This document shows, in pieces, positions 1 to 7,598 of a stretch of DNA of 20,680 nucleotides (position 1 is the first letter of the stretch; each line of letters opens with the position of its first letter). Source of the DNA: CAYLLT01 sp964591605 (GTDB lineage: Bacteria; Planctomycetota; Phycisphaerae; UBA1845; PWPN01); the NCBI GenBank assembly GCA_964591605.1, contig CAZQEN010000106.1, forward strand, positions 1 to 20,680, given 5' to 3'. A program made the translations under genes and the position numbers. The notes beneath the pieces were generated by a model. The model saw only the letters and a program-made list of their open reading frames with translations. It did not search any database and was not told the origin of the DNA.

Positions 1-288
1 CGCGCCGGCCGACTCGAGCTCCTCACGAAGCGACTGGAAGTTGTAGATCTCGCCGTTGAAGACGATCTGATCGCCGGTCTCGGGATGCACCATCGGCTGG
101 TGCCCCGCCGGCGACAGATCCAGGATCGACAGCCGGCGGTGGCCAAGGCCAAGCACCCGGTCTCCCAGCGCAGCCACCACCTCCCCCGAGTCGTCCGGCC
201 CGCGATGGGTCTGGGCGCGCACCATCGCCCGGAGAGCGGCGAGGGTCAACTCGCGATCCTGGGCAATCAGGCCGGCAATGCCGCACAT
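1..288 (-). CDS. asnB: Asparagine synthase (glutamine-hydrolysing), N-terminal part, cut by window edge
   Basis: The first 96 codons are present and the gene runs off the left edge. The protein begins MCGIAGLIAQD, so Cys2, exposed after Met removal, is the N-terminal nucleophile of a class II glutamine amidotransferase. Further family motifs follow: HRGPDDSG at about 28-35, GHRRLSILDLS at about 48-58, and FNGEIYNF at about 74-81. The family hydrolyses glutamine and passes ammonia to a C-terminal synthetase domain that makes asparagine or, in polysaccharide clusters, may amidate a sugar acid. That C-terminal domain is outside the window, so the substrate cannot be judged. The ATG at 288 lies 15 bases after the stop of the glycosyltransferase gene, with a GAAGG ribosome site about 10 bases upstream. 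It is probably the last visible gene of the polysaccharide operon. Confidence 0.93.
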   Translation of the reverse strand, partial: MCGIAGLIAQDRELTLAALRAMVRAQTHRGPDDSGEVVAALGDRVLGLGHRRLSILDLSPAGHQPMVHPETGDQIVFNGEIYNFQSLREELESAGA

Positions 289-303
289 GCGGGCAACGTA
301 CCT

Positions 304-1506
304 TCAGTTCGGGCGGGCCGCGCTGGATTCGAGGAGCGCGGCGATCCGCGGCACGAGCTTCTCCTGCCCGTAATTCTCCTGTGCGTACCGAACCAGCTCA
401 TCCGGCGACGGCGCGCGCAGAGTGCTGCTGAGGAACCGTTCCACCTTGTCCCGGAGTGCCGCCACGTCTCCCGCCGCCACGATGAAATCCGGGAGGATGG
501 GCCGCATCGTCTCGGGAATGGCCCCCACGTCGGTGCTGAGGACGGGGCATCCGTAGGAAAACGCCTCGATGGTGATCAGGCCAAAGCACTCGAGCGCGAG
601 CGTGGGGAGGATGAACAGATCGGCCGCCTGGTAAGCAAGTCGAAGATCGTCGTCGGAAAGCCGCCCCGGAAACACGATCCGTTCGCCCGCCTTGAGCTCG
701 GCCGCCAGTTGCTGGAGCGCCGGGCGCATCGGGCCGTCCCCGCCCACGACAAAACGGCATCTGCCCTCGGCGGCCAGCGGACCGACGGCCCGGATGGCGA
801 TGTCCAGGCCATACCGCGCGCCGTGGCGCCGGATGGTGAACAGGATTGGCTCGTCCGGCGGCCAGCCCAGCCGTTGTCGAGCCTCGGCCCGGGTATGATC
901 CCGCTTGCCCAGCGGAGAGGGCCAGTGAGGAATCACCGAAACGCGGGAACCGAGTCCGTGAAAACGCTCGATCTGATCGCGCGTGTATTGCGAAAGCGTC
1001 TGGATCGCATCACACCGGCGGAGCAGGTCACCCTCGATGCGACGAAGCACGCCCCGTCCCAGGGCGAGTTTCAGCCGTCCCCGCCATCCCTGGCCGCTCC
1101 AGTTGATCTCCTGCTCCAGGACCATCGGCGAATGCATGGTGTAGACCAGCCGGGGTCCCGGGGCGAGCACGTCCGCGGCGCCGGTGCCGGTGAAGGGCGA
1201 GTGCATGTGAACGATGTCCCATCTTTCGCCGCCCAGGTGTTCCCGCGCCGCCTGCGCTGCCGCCGCGATCAGCCGGCGCGGCCGCCGCGGATCCCACCCG
1301 GGAAGGACCGGGCGGTCATATCGCACGATCCGAAGGCCGTCGACCGATTCGCTGGCCGGCAACTCAGCTCTGGCCTGCGGCTTGGCACACAGCAGCGCCA
1401 CCCGATGCCCCCGCCCGCGCATGAGCAGGGCCACATCCCGCGCCACCCGGCCCATGCCCCCCGGGAAGTCCAGAAACCAGTCATCGACCGCGGAGAGGTA
1501 GTTCAT
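304..1506 (-). CDS. Glycosyltransferase family 4 (GT-B fold)
   Basis: This 400-residue protein has the two-domain GT-B layout of family GT4 retaining glycosyltransferases, which move a sugar from a nucleotide-sugar to a growing glycan on the cytoplasmic face of the membrane. The acceptor-side loop PGGMGRVARDVA is at 15-26. GGDGPM at about 255-260 begins the C-terminal Rossmann domain. The donor-binding E-x7-E motif is E306/E314 within LECFGLITIEA, followed by GCPVLSTDVGAIPE. The length is normal for the family. The start codon overlaps the stop of the polymerase-like gene as ATGA, so translation is probably coupled. Residue R226-R227 sits where many GT4 enzymes have the G-R-x-x-x-K/E-K segment, so that region is atypical (RRHGARYGLD). 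Donor and acceptor cannot be deduced from sequence. Confidence 0.92.
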   Translation of the reverse strand: MNYLSAVDDWFLDFPGGMGRVARDVALLMRGRGHRVALLCAKPQARAELPASESVDGLRIVRYDRPVLPGWDPRRPRRLIAAAAQAAREHLGGERWDIVHMHSPFTGTGAADVLAPGPRLVYTMHSPMVLEQEINWSGQGWRGRLKLALGRGVLRRIEGDLLRRCDAIQTLSQYTRDQIERFHGLGSRVSVIPHWPSPLGKRDHTRAEARQRLGWPPDEPILFTIRRHGARYGLDIAIRAVGPLAAEGRCRFVVGGDGPMRPALQQLAAELKAGERIVFPGRLSDDDLRLAYQAADLFILPTLALECFGLITIEAFSYGCPVLSTDVGAIPETMRPILPDFIVAAGDVAALRDKVERFLSSTLRAPSPDELVRYAQENYGQEKLVPRIAALLESSAARPN

Positions 1507-3047
1507 CGATAGGACGGGGCATACCCGTAGCTCAGGGCGGAATCCCCCAGGTATCCCTCATCTGAAGGGGGCTCGTCCACCAACGGCAGCAGCACGCGGA
1601 CGACCACATAGACGCAGAAACCCATCATCGCGTGCCAGATCAGCGAACGGAACAGGCCCAGGAAGTCGTTTCCAAACGTGTCGAACATGGCGATCGCGAT
1701 CGCCGCCGAGTATATGCCACCCTTCGTCCACGATACGGCCGCCGCCCTCCGCACCAGCAGCAGGGCGCCCCCATGAACCAGGCCCGTCGCGACGCCTCCC
1801 AGCAACACCGCCAGCCAGCCTCCCAGCATCCAGAAGTGTCCGAGTAGCGAAATCTCGACGGAGGTCGGACCGATGTTGAAGCCGTACCGCCGCAGGTGCC
1901 AGTTCGTCCGGTACCTGGGCTCGAAGTGCAGGATCCCCGGGATCAACGACTGCGCCATCTCAATCGCGTACTCGCCCGGTTCGAACGGATAATAGGGCAC
2001 CTGCTCGGGCGTCCGGACAATAATGTTGTGCCCGCCGGTCATGAACAACCGGTCCATGGTCGCCCGAAAAGAGCCCCGCCGTCCCTCGGCCAGATGTCCG
2101 GCCCCGCGGAAGAGCACCTCCATGCGGTAGGTGAAGTCCTTGAAGCCCGCCGACCCCAGGACCGCCCGCGTTGTGTTCCCGATCAGCACGTAGAGCGGAA
2201 GCGCCGTCAGCAGCAGCACGCACGCGAGGATCTTGCGCTTCTGCGTCGTATGGCTCAGCAACAGGTAGCCCGCGAAGTAGAACAGAACGGGCATCAGGCC
2301 GGGAAGCCGGGCGTTACCCACCGCGAAGACAAACAGGTGAACGCCGAAGAAGAAGAACAGTATGATTTTCAGCGTCCTGCTTGCGTATGGGCTGAGAGCT
2401 CCCACGATGAGAAAAAGTCCGACGAGGTAGTTGAACAGCCCCCACGTCCACCAGACGATCGCGGTGCGGGCCACATTCTCACCCATCACCCGCTGCAGAT
2501 CGTACAAAGCCACGATCGCCATGCATAAGACGGTCAGAAACACCGTCAGGCGTCCGGCCACCTGGAGCGGAGGACCCGGCTCATGTCCCTGGCGGCGGTG
2601 GAACAGCAGCAGCACCGGGATATAGGTCATCAGAAACAGCAGAACCGCGAGCTGCACCCGGACCATCCCGTCCAGTTGCGCGAACATGGACTGGAGCGTG
2701 GTGTAATATCCGACCGTCCCGCTGATCGCGTAGTACAGCGAACTGGCCGGCCAGGCCATCAGCAGGAAAGGGAAAGCCGTGGCGGGGAGGATCCCCAGTA
2801 ACGGATTCGTCCGAATGACGTGAAGGATCGTCCACACGATGATGACGCAATTGACGTAGGCCAGCAACGAGCCGGCCAGGAACTGGCGCTCGACCCTCAG
2901 GAAGATGGCGAACGGGATCACCATCCCCAGGATGATGATCGGCCAGGACAGCCATCGATACTGGGCGCGGGTCGCCGCGACGGGGGCCAGCGCCGCGTCG
3001 TAAGCCTCCGCATCATTGAAGTGGCCATAGCCAGGCTGATCAGTCAT
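1503..3047 (-). CDS. Wzy-like O-antigen/exopolysaccharide polymerase, polytopic membrane protein
   Basis: This is a 514-residue integral membrane protein with about 11-12 hydrophobic spans, for example near 33-50, 57-77, 130-150, 165-183, 195-217, 225-245, 272-290, 401-432 and 465-490. A long hydrophilic loop lies at about 291-400, before the last spans. That layout is typical of Wzy-type polymerases, which join lipid-linked repeat units at the outer face of the inner membrane. The loop contains ARG-rich stretches and NIGPTSVEISLLGHFWMLGG at about 391-410, which resembles the segment entering the last membrane helices in this family. The assignment rests on topology and context because the family diverges strongly. 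The ATG at 3047 was chosen because AGGGGGAG lies 8 bases upstream and it overlaps the preceding stop by 8 bases; an earlier in-frame start at 3083 would give a larger overlap. Confidence 0.75.
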   Translation of the reverse strand: MTDQPGYGHFNDAEAYDAALAPVAATRAQYRWLSWPIIILGMVIPFAIFLRVERQFLAGSLLAYVNCVIIVWTILHVIRTNPLLGILPATAFPFLLMAWPASSLYYAISGTVGYYTTLQSMFAQLDGMVRVQLAVLLFLMTYIPVLLLFHRRQGHEPGPPLQVAGRLTVFLTVLCMAIVALYDLQRVMGENVARTAIVWWTWGLFNYLVGLFLIVGALSPYASRTLKIILFFFFGVHLFVFAVGNARLPGLMPVLFYFAGYLLLSHTTQKRKILACVLLLTALPLYVLIGNTTRAVLGSAGFKDFTYRMEVLFRGAGHLAEGRRGSFRATMDRLFMTGGHNIIVRTPEQVPYYPFEPGEYAIEMAQSLIPGILHFEPRYRTNWHLRRYGFNIGPTSVEISLLGHFWMLGGWLAVLLGGVATGLVHGGALLLVRRAAAVSWTKGGIYSAAIAIAMFDTFGNDFLGLFRSLIWHAMMGFCVYVVVRVLLPLVDEPPSDEGYLGDSALSYGYAPSYR

Positions 3048-4104
3048 GGGCTCGACTCCCCCTGGATTCGCATTGCGCCTCAATCAGGCTCAGAGACTGT
3101 CGCATACGATCATGATAAGTGTACCCGCTGCGCAGGCACCGCTCCCGTCCGCGGGCGGCGATCTGCCCGCGAAGCCTGTCGTTTTTCAGGTAGAACCTCG
3201 CCTTCTCACGAAGCTCATCCCTGCTCTCAAAAAACTCGGCTTCGACGCCCTCATCGAAGTACTCCAGGTGTTCATCGGTTCGCTCGGCCAACATGAACGT
3301 GCCGCACGCCGGAATCTCGAAGGTGCGGGTCGTCGAAGTCTCCGGAATAAACTTTGACAGCAACCCCAGGCCGATCTTCGCACAGCACAGCGCTTTGGCG
3401 TACGCCTCATGCCAGATCCCGTCTCCGCGGAGCGAGCGCTGCAGCCACGGCTGCCGGCGGGCATGAGCCTGCCATGGGCCCCACACCGCGAGTCGGTCGG
3501 TCACCTCGGAGGCGGCTTGAGCGCAGGCGCAGTAGTGATCCTCGAAATGCCCGATGAAGCAGACGTCGGACTCGTACGCTTCTCGCTCTTGCCGCGTCAC
3601 CTCGTACGGGCGGAAGAGATCCCGGTCGAAACCCTGCGGCAGCAGGAGGACTTTCCGGGCGCCGTGTCGATGATACGCCTCCAGCTCGAACCGCTTCGAC
3701 GTGATGAGCACATCATAAACCGGGATCGAACGCATGAAATGCCGCGTTTTGTGGAAGAGAATGGCCGGGTCCGGCGTGTAATGCACCAGCAGCGCCCCCG
3801 TCCGCTCGCGCAGGCCCCGCAGCGTTCGCGGGGTGATCCACACGCCCTTGTCGATCCAGACCCAATCGATGCTCTTGTCGCGGGCGAAATTCAGAAGCTT
3901 CGCATTCAGCTTCAGAAAACCGCGACCCCAGCCCAGCCGGTGGGCGAGCGATCGCTCGATCCGGCTGCCGTACCCCATCCAGGGCGTCGTATCGAACGCC
4001 TCGATCTGCGTGTCGAGGCTCCGAATCGCTTCCAGTCGCTGGAGCGCGGTGCTGCCGCTCCGGAGCAGGCCCACGTACAGGATTCGCAAGCTGCCCGTCT
4101 TCAC
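3040..4104 (-). CDS. CgeB-like glycosyltransferase (glycosyl transferases group 1 type)
   Basis: This 354-residue protein resembles the CgeB/DUF3880 type of GT-B glycosyltransferase. It has a Rossmann-like start (LRILYVGLLRSGST, 6-19) and a middle strand VLLLPQGFD at about 152-160. The C-terminal donor-binding half contains KIGLGLLS at 243-250, TSTTRTFEIPACGTFMLAE at 256-274 and a run ending in SGYTYHDRM at 326-334. In this family the conserved R-x-F/Y-E-x-x-A-x-G element is the landmark; here it reads R260-T-F-E-I-P-A-C-G. The start is GTG, and GTGA overlaps the stop of the upstream methyltransferase by 4 bases, so coupling is likely despite the lack of a clear ribosome site. It presumably adds one sugar of the repeat unit; donor unknown. 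Confidence 0.85.
   Translation of the reverse strand: MKTGSLRILYVGLLRSGSTALQRLEAIRSLDTQIEAFDTTPWMGYGSRIERSLAHRLGWGRGFLKLNAKLLNFARDKSIDWVWIDKGVWITPRTLRGLRERTGALLVHYTPDPAILFHKTRHFMRSIPVYDVLITSKRFELEAYHRHGARKVLLLPQGFDRDLFRPYEVTRQEREAYESDVCFIGHFEDHYCACAQAASEVTDRLAVWGPWQAHARRQPWLQRSLRGDGIWHEAYAKALCCAKIGLGLLSKFIPETSTTRTFEIPACGTFMLAERTDEHLEYFDEGVEAEFFESRDELREKARFYLKNDRLRGQIAARGRERCLRSGYTYHDRMRQSLSLIEAQCESRGSRAHD
3056..3063 (-). promoter_or_regulatory. Ribosome binding site deciding the start of the polymerase-like gene
   Basis: On the minus strand AGGGGGAG is followed by an 8-base spacer and ATG at 3047. It lies inside the end of the preceding glycosyltransferase gene and favours the 514-residue form over the 526-residue form. 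Confidence 0.6.
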
Positions 4105-4829
4105 GGACGCACCGCACTCGCCAGGAACACGCGCGTCCAGACACCGCTCCCCGGTGAGCCGGTCTCCACCAGGTTCAGGAAGATGAGCTTCGCGCGGATC
4201 AGCTTCCAGAGCAGCGAGCGGAGGGCCGACTTGGCCCCGTAAGGGACAGGCGGCTGTTCCCGGGCGTCAAATCCGGTGAAGCCGCACAGGCCCATGAGTT
4301 TCCGCAGGATGTCCGGCGTGAAGCACTGCTCGTGCGTGAAGTCGCCGTATCGGATCGTGTTCACGAAGGGGCTGTCGCCGTTGGGGGTCTGCAGGATCAG
4401 GCGTCCTCCCGGCCGCAGCGCCTGAAAACACCCGTCGAGAAACCGCAGCGATTCGTCTTTGTCGAGGTGCTCGATCAGATCCAGCGCGGTGATCAGGTCA
4501 TACTGGCCGGGGTGCGACTCCAGGAAGCTCAGCACATCCCCCTGCTCGATGTCGGACGTCACCTGCCGGGCCAGCGCAACCTGCTCCGCACTGATGTCCA
4601 CGCCGCTGAGGCGCGTGTACCTCTGTCGCCGGAAGAAATGCAGAAGCCGGCCGTTGCCGCACCCCAGGTCGAGGATGGCGGCCGACTTCTCCTGCGGCAG
4701 CCAGTCAGACAGGTACGACGCGTACGGGCGCGCCCAGCGGTCCGCCGCCGTCGCGTCAAACTGCGTCGATTCGTCTTTGAACTGGCTGGCGTACTTCTCG
4801 TAGACTCGATCACGGTAATCGTTTGGCAT
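4101..4829 (-). CDS. SAM-dependent class I methyltransferase (UbiG/Coq3-like)
   Basis: This 242-residue class I methyltransferase uses S-adenosylmethionine. Motif I ILDLGCGNG is at 52-60, and the acidic residue after strand 2 is D78 in GVDIS. LDLIEHL is at about 116-122, and the post-motif segment RPGGRLILQTPNG is at about 139-151. The tail THEQCFTPDIL (about 165-175) is common in methyltransferases of surface-polysaccharide clusters, which methylate sugars or glycan ends. The ATG at 4829 is preferred over an upstream in-frame TTG at 4868 because the extra 13 residues look non-coding; neither start has a strong ribosome site. The gene overlaps the CgeB-like gene by 4 bases and lies 46 bases after the glycosyltransferase gene interrupted by the N run. 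The methylated substrate is unknown. Confidence 0.88.
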   Translation of the reverse strand: MPNDYRDRVYEKYASQFKDESTQFDATAADRWARPYASYLSDWLPQEKSAAILDLGCGNGRLLHFFRRQRYTRLSGVDISAEQVALARQVTSDIEQGDVLSFLESHPGQYDLITALDLIEHLDKDESLRFLDGCFQALRPGGRLILQTPNGDSPFVNTIRYGDFTHEQCFTPDILRKLMGLCGFTGFDAREQPPVPYGAKSALRSLLWKLIRAKLIFLNLVETGSPGSGVWTRVFLASAVRP

Positions 4830-4875
4830 GAGTCGCGACTCAGTGGTAAGGGCTGGACGGCTGGGCAAAACAAAT

Positions 4876-6004
4876 TCACACCGTGCGTGCCGCTGCGATC
4901 TCCAGGCATTGACTCTGCCGGTTCGCGGCCACTTGTTTTCGGAAACGCCGATTGAACAGAGGAGGATCCTGTGGCAATCTCAGCCTGCGCCGCAGCTTCG
5001 TTCGGAGGGCACGCAAGAAAAACTGCGGCCAACGCCGTCGCAAGAGCAGTCGAAACTCAGTGGAAAGGCCATGTTCAGCGAAGCTTTGTTTGATTCTGTC
5101 GTATTCGTTTGGCTGCCCCCGACGCCTGAGCTGATAACTCGCGAAGATGAGGTGAGCACTGGCCCACACCTTCCAGGCGCGGGTAAACTCCGAATCGACG
5201 ATGTAATTGGGAAGTCCCCGCTGACTCCGAAAGAACTCCGTGAGACGATCAACCATCCTCATGCCGTCGATCACGTCGCGAAGTCCCGTCCGAATACTGG
5301 ACATAGAACCGGAACGCGCCCGATACCTGGCCACCGGCTTCTCGACAAACACCACATCCGTCGTGGCACAAAGCTTCATGAACGTTTCGTTATCCCCCGG
5401 GTTTTCGTTGTGGCTTGGAAAGCCGCCGATCGCCTCCAGAGCCGCGCGTTCGAAGAGATGCGGCGTCACGTTTCCAAAGCGACTGCACGGAAGAGCTTGC
5501 CGCAGCACCTCCAGCAGAACCTCGCACCCACTAACACGGCCGGTGATTCCAAACGCAGAAGGTCGGGCGATGAATCCACCCGCATCGTCAATAATGGTGA
5601 ACTGTCCGAACACCACGCCCACGCCCGAACCGCCCTCCTTCCATGCGNNNNNNNNNNGCGTCAACCAGCGTACAGACACAGTCCGGCTCCAGGAGATCAT
5701 CGCCATCGAGGTACTTGATCAATGCGCCTTTGGCCTGCCGGAGGGCTTCATTCTTGTTCCCGTACTGGCCGAAATTCCGTTCATTGCGAATCACCCGCAG
5801 GCGCGGGTCGCTGAACTTGAGCGCCTCCTCGTATGTGCCGTCATCGCCACGGTCTTCAACAACCAGGATCTCCAGCGGCGTATAGGTCTGGGCAAGTGCA
5901 CTTCGAATGGTTTCGGCTATGTACGCTTTGCATCCCCAACAGGGAATCAACAGAGATACCAACGGTCTTGCCGACACTTCTCTTATATCTGAATCTAGTT
6001 TCAT
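4876..6004 (-). CDS. Glycosyltransferase family 2 (GT-A fold), interrupted by an assembly gap
   Basis: One gene is split by 10 N. The 5' part (6004 down to 5658) encodes VSLLIPCWG at 16-24, LEILVVEDRGDDGT at about 44-57 and the DxD metal-binding motif YLDGDDLLEPD at about 98-108. The 3' part (5647 down to 4876) continues with GVGVVFGQF, then GGFPSHNENPGDNETFMKL with the usual acidic catalytic-base region, and RYRARSGSMS. The protein ends in a basic region. Together the parts make a complete GT2 inverting enzyme of about 371 residues. The two parts lie in different frames only because of the placeholder length; the true gap must be a multiple of three. The ATG at 6004 has GGGGAAAGGG just upstream. 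Base composition is lower in G+C than in flanking genes. Confidence 0.87.
5648..5657. other. Assembly gap (10 N) inside a glycosyltransferase gene
   Basis: Ten N are a placeholder, not a measured length. The left flank ends in CCATGCG and the right flank begins GCGTCAACC, so both contig ends carry GCG. Overlapping those three bases gives GAC GCA TGG on the minus strand (Asp-Ala-Trp) and a single open frame of exactly 372 codons including the stop. Confidence 0.95.
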
Positions 6005-6068
6005 CCCTTTCCCCAGCAGGTGATCCCGACGCCAGGGCCCTCTTCACTTGTTTTTTGGCAACCGAACG

Positions 6069-6809
6069 TCAACTCCGCCCGATAAAGCGCTGCCTCAAGC
6101 GTCGCGGCAGCGAACGAATCCGATTACGAAGCGACAACGACTCGATCGTTGCGGTTGCCCTCGCAAACGCGGAGGGATGAACGAGTGCCAGTGGCTGCCC
6201 GCCATGTTCAGCAACAAGACGGCTAAGCACTGCGTTCTGATCTGCGAACGCGATATCCACCATCAGGAGCATGTTCTGCCTGTACCAGTAACAGACACTC
6301 TCGTTGTCCCAGAATCTCCTCCGCAGGCAGTCGACTGCGACAAATCTGCGTTCACTGAATAGTTTCGCCCAGTATGCCGGCCACTGCTCATTGACGTGTT
6401 CCGCCCCTCCTTGTCCGGGGATGGCGGCCGAAAACAAAACAATAGGCGCCAGTCGAGTGAGCGACTCAACAAACGTCATCGCCGAAGACGGCTGAAGATG
6501 CTCCCCCACCTCCAGGGATACTGCGAGGTCAAATGTTCGTGCCAGATCCAAGGGAAGCAACAGATCGTGCGCGACGAAGCGATCTGCCGGAATTTCCAGC
6601 AGATCTCTATCGACGTACTCACCGTCAACACCGATAATCTCGTCCACTCCAAATGATTTGAACGTTGCCAGCCAACCTCCCACCCCGCACCCAACATCCA
6701 CAACCGATTGTGGATGAATCAATTCCAGGATCCACGGAACAATCTCCTTGGCCGACCTGCGCACCTTTTCTCGTTGATGGTCGAAGAAATCTCTATCGTA
6801 GGTACTCAA
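6069..6809 (-). CDS. SAM-dependent methyltransferase, tandem paralog A
   Basis: This 246-residue class I methyltransferase has VVDVGCGVGGW at 36-46 (SAM-binding motif I), GVDGEYVDRDLLEIP at about 60-74, and LAVSLEVGEHL at 95-105. A long block, VESLTRLAP then FSAAIPGQGG and NEQWPAYW, is shared almost position for position with the next gene upstream. The two align without gaps for about 185 residues, so they arose by duplication; their C-terminal tails differ. The only available start is TTG at 6809, with GAGAAG 4 bases upstream; there is no in-frame ATG near the N-terminus. The gene sits 51 bases after its paralog and in the same reading frame. The likely role is methylation of a sugar or glycan intermediate; the acceptor is unknown. 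Confidence 0.85.
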   Translation of the reverse strand: MSTYDRDFFDHQREKVRRSAKEIVPWILELIHPQSVVDVGCGVGGWLATFKSFGVDEIIGVDGEYVDRDLLEIPADRFVAHDLLLPLDLARTFDLAVSLEVGEHLQPSSAMTFVESLTRLAPIVLFSAAIPGQGGAEHVNEQWPAYWAKLFSERRFVAVDCLRRRFWDNESVCYWYRQNMLLMVDIAFADQNAVLSRLVAEHGGQPLALVHPSAFARATATIESLSLRNRIRSLPRRLRQRFIGRS

Positions 6810-6860
6810 ATGGCTTCTCGCTTGTGCAGCAAACCGATGCCTTTGATGCTGATTTCTGGA

Positions 6861-7598
6861 TCACGACACCAATCCCAGCTTTCGCTTCACGTATCCTGCG
6901 GCTCGGCGCGGCAGATGACAAAGACGGCGGCGCTCAGCAGTTGCCCGTACGATGATGAACAATTGGGGGTGAACGAGTCGCGGCGGCGGAGCGCCCCAAT
7001 CGATGTCTTTCTGGGTAAGCTGGCCTGGTCTCATTCGGGAGCGGTCGACATAGAGAATTCCGTTCTGAGAATACCAGAACTCGACGCCCGGGTCGTGCCA
7101 GAACCTGCGGCGTATACAGTCCGCCGCGGCATACCCGCGGCGGGCGAATAACTCAGACCAGTAGTCGGGCCATTGTTCGTTTTGATGGCTCGTTCCTCCC
7201 TGCCCTGGAATGGCTGCCGAGAAATATACGGCGGGAGCAAGCCGCGTTAGCGACTCGACGAAGACCGCCGCCGAGGTTTCCGGCAAATGCTCCGCCACTT
7301 CCAGCGAGAGCGCCAGATCATAAGTCCTGGGAGCGGTAAACGGCCGGCTCAGATCCGTTGCAGCGAAGCGATCCGGCGGTATAAGCAGGGCTTGACGGTC
7401 CACATAGTCTCCGTCGATGCCCCAGAAGTCCTCAATGCCCAATTCCGAGAACGCGAGCAACCAGGGTCCTACCCCGCAACCGACATCAACCACCGAGCGT
7501 GGTTTCACCAGTTCCATCAGAACCGGCGCGATTGCACGGGCCGATTGGAGGGAACCCCCTGCTTGCTTGCGATAGAATTCAGACGTGTAGTCAGTCAT
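6861..7598 (-). CDS. SAM-dependent methyltransferase, tandem paralog B
   Basis: This 245-residue class I methyltransferase is paralogous to its downstream neighbour. Motif I VVDVGCGVGPW is at 36-46 and GIDGDYVDRQALLIP at about 60-74 carries the acidic ribose-binding residue. LALSLEVAEHL is at 95-105, followed by FVESLTRLAP, YFSAAIPGQGG at about 125-135 and HQNEQWPDYW at about 138-147. The shared IPGQGG..H.NEQWP.YW block is the signature of this small family, often placed in glycan clusters, and probably forms the acceptor pocket. ATG at 7598 overlaps the stop of the upstream glycosyltransferase as ATGA. The C-terminal tail after about 190 is basic and differs from the paralog, which fits divergence in partner or acceptor. 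Confidence 0.87.
   Translation of the reverse strand: MTDYTSEFYRKQAGGSLQSARAIAPVLMELVKPRSVVDVGCGVGPWLLAFSELGIEDFWGIDGDYVDRQALLIPPDRFAATDLSRPFTAPRTYDLALSLEVAEHLPETSAAVFVESLTRLAPAVYFSAAIPGQGGTSHQNEQWPDYWSELFARRGYAAADCIRRRFWHDPGVEFWYSQNGILYVDRSRMRPGQLTQKDIDWGAPPPRLVHPQLFIIVRATAERRRLCHLPRRAAGYVKRKLGLVS

Noticed and set aside
85..1512. 475-codon plus-strand frame opposite the GT4 glycosyltransferase
   Set aside because: Composition is Arg/Pro/His-rich and it crosses two minus-strand genes with clear families.
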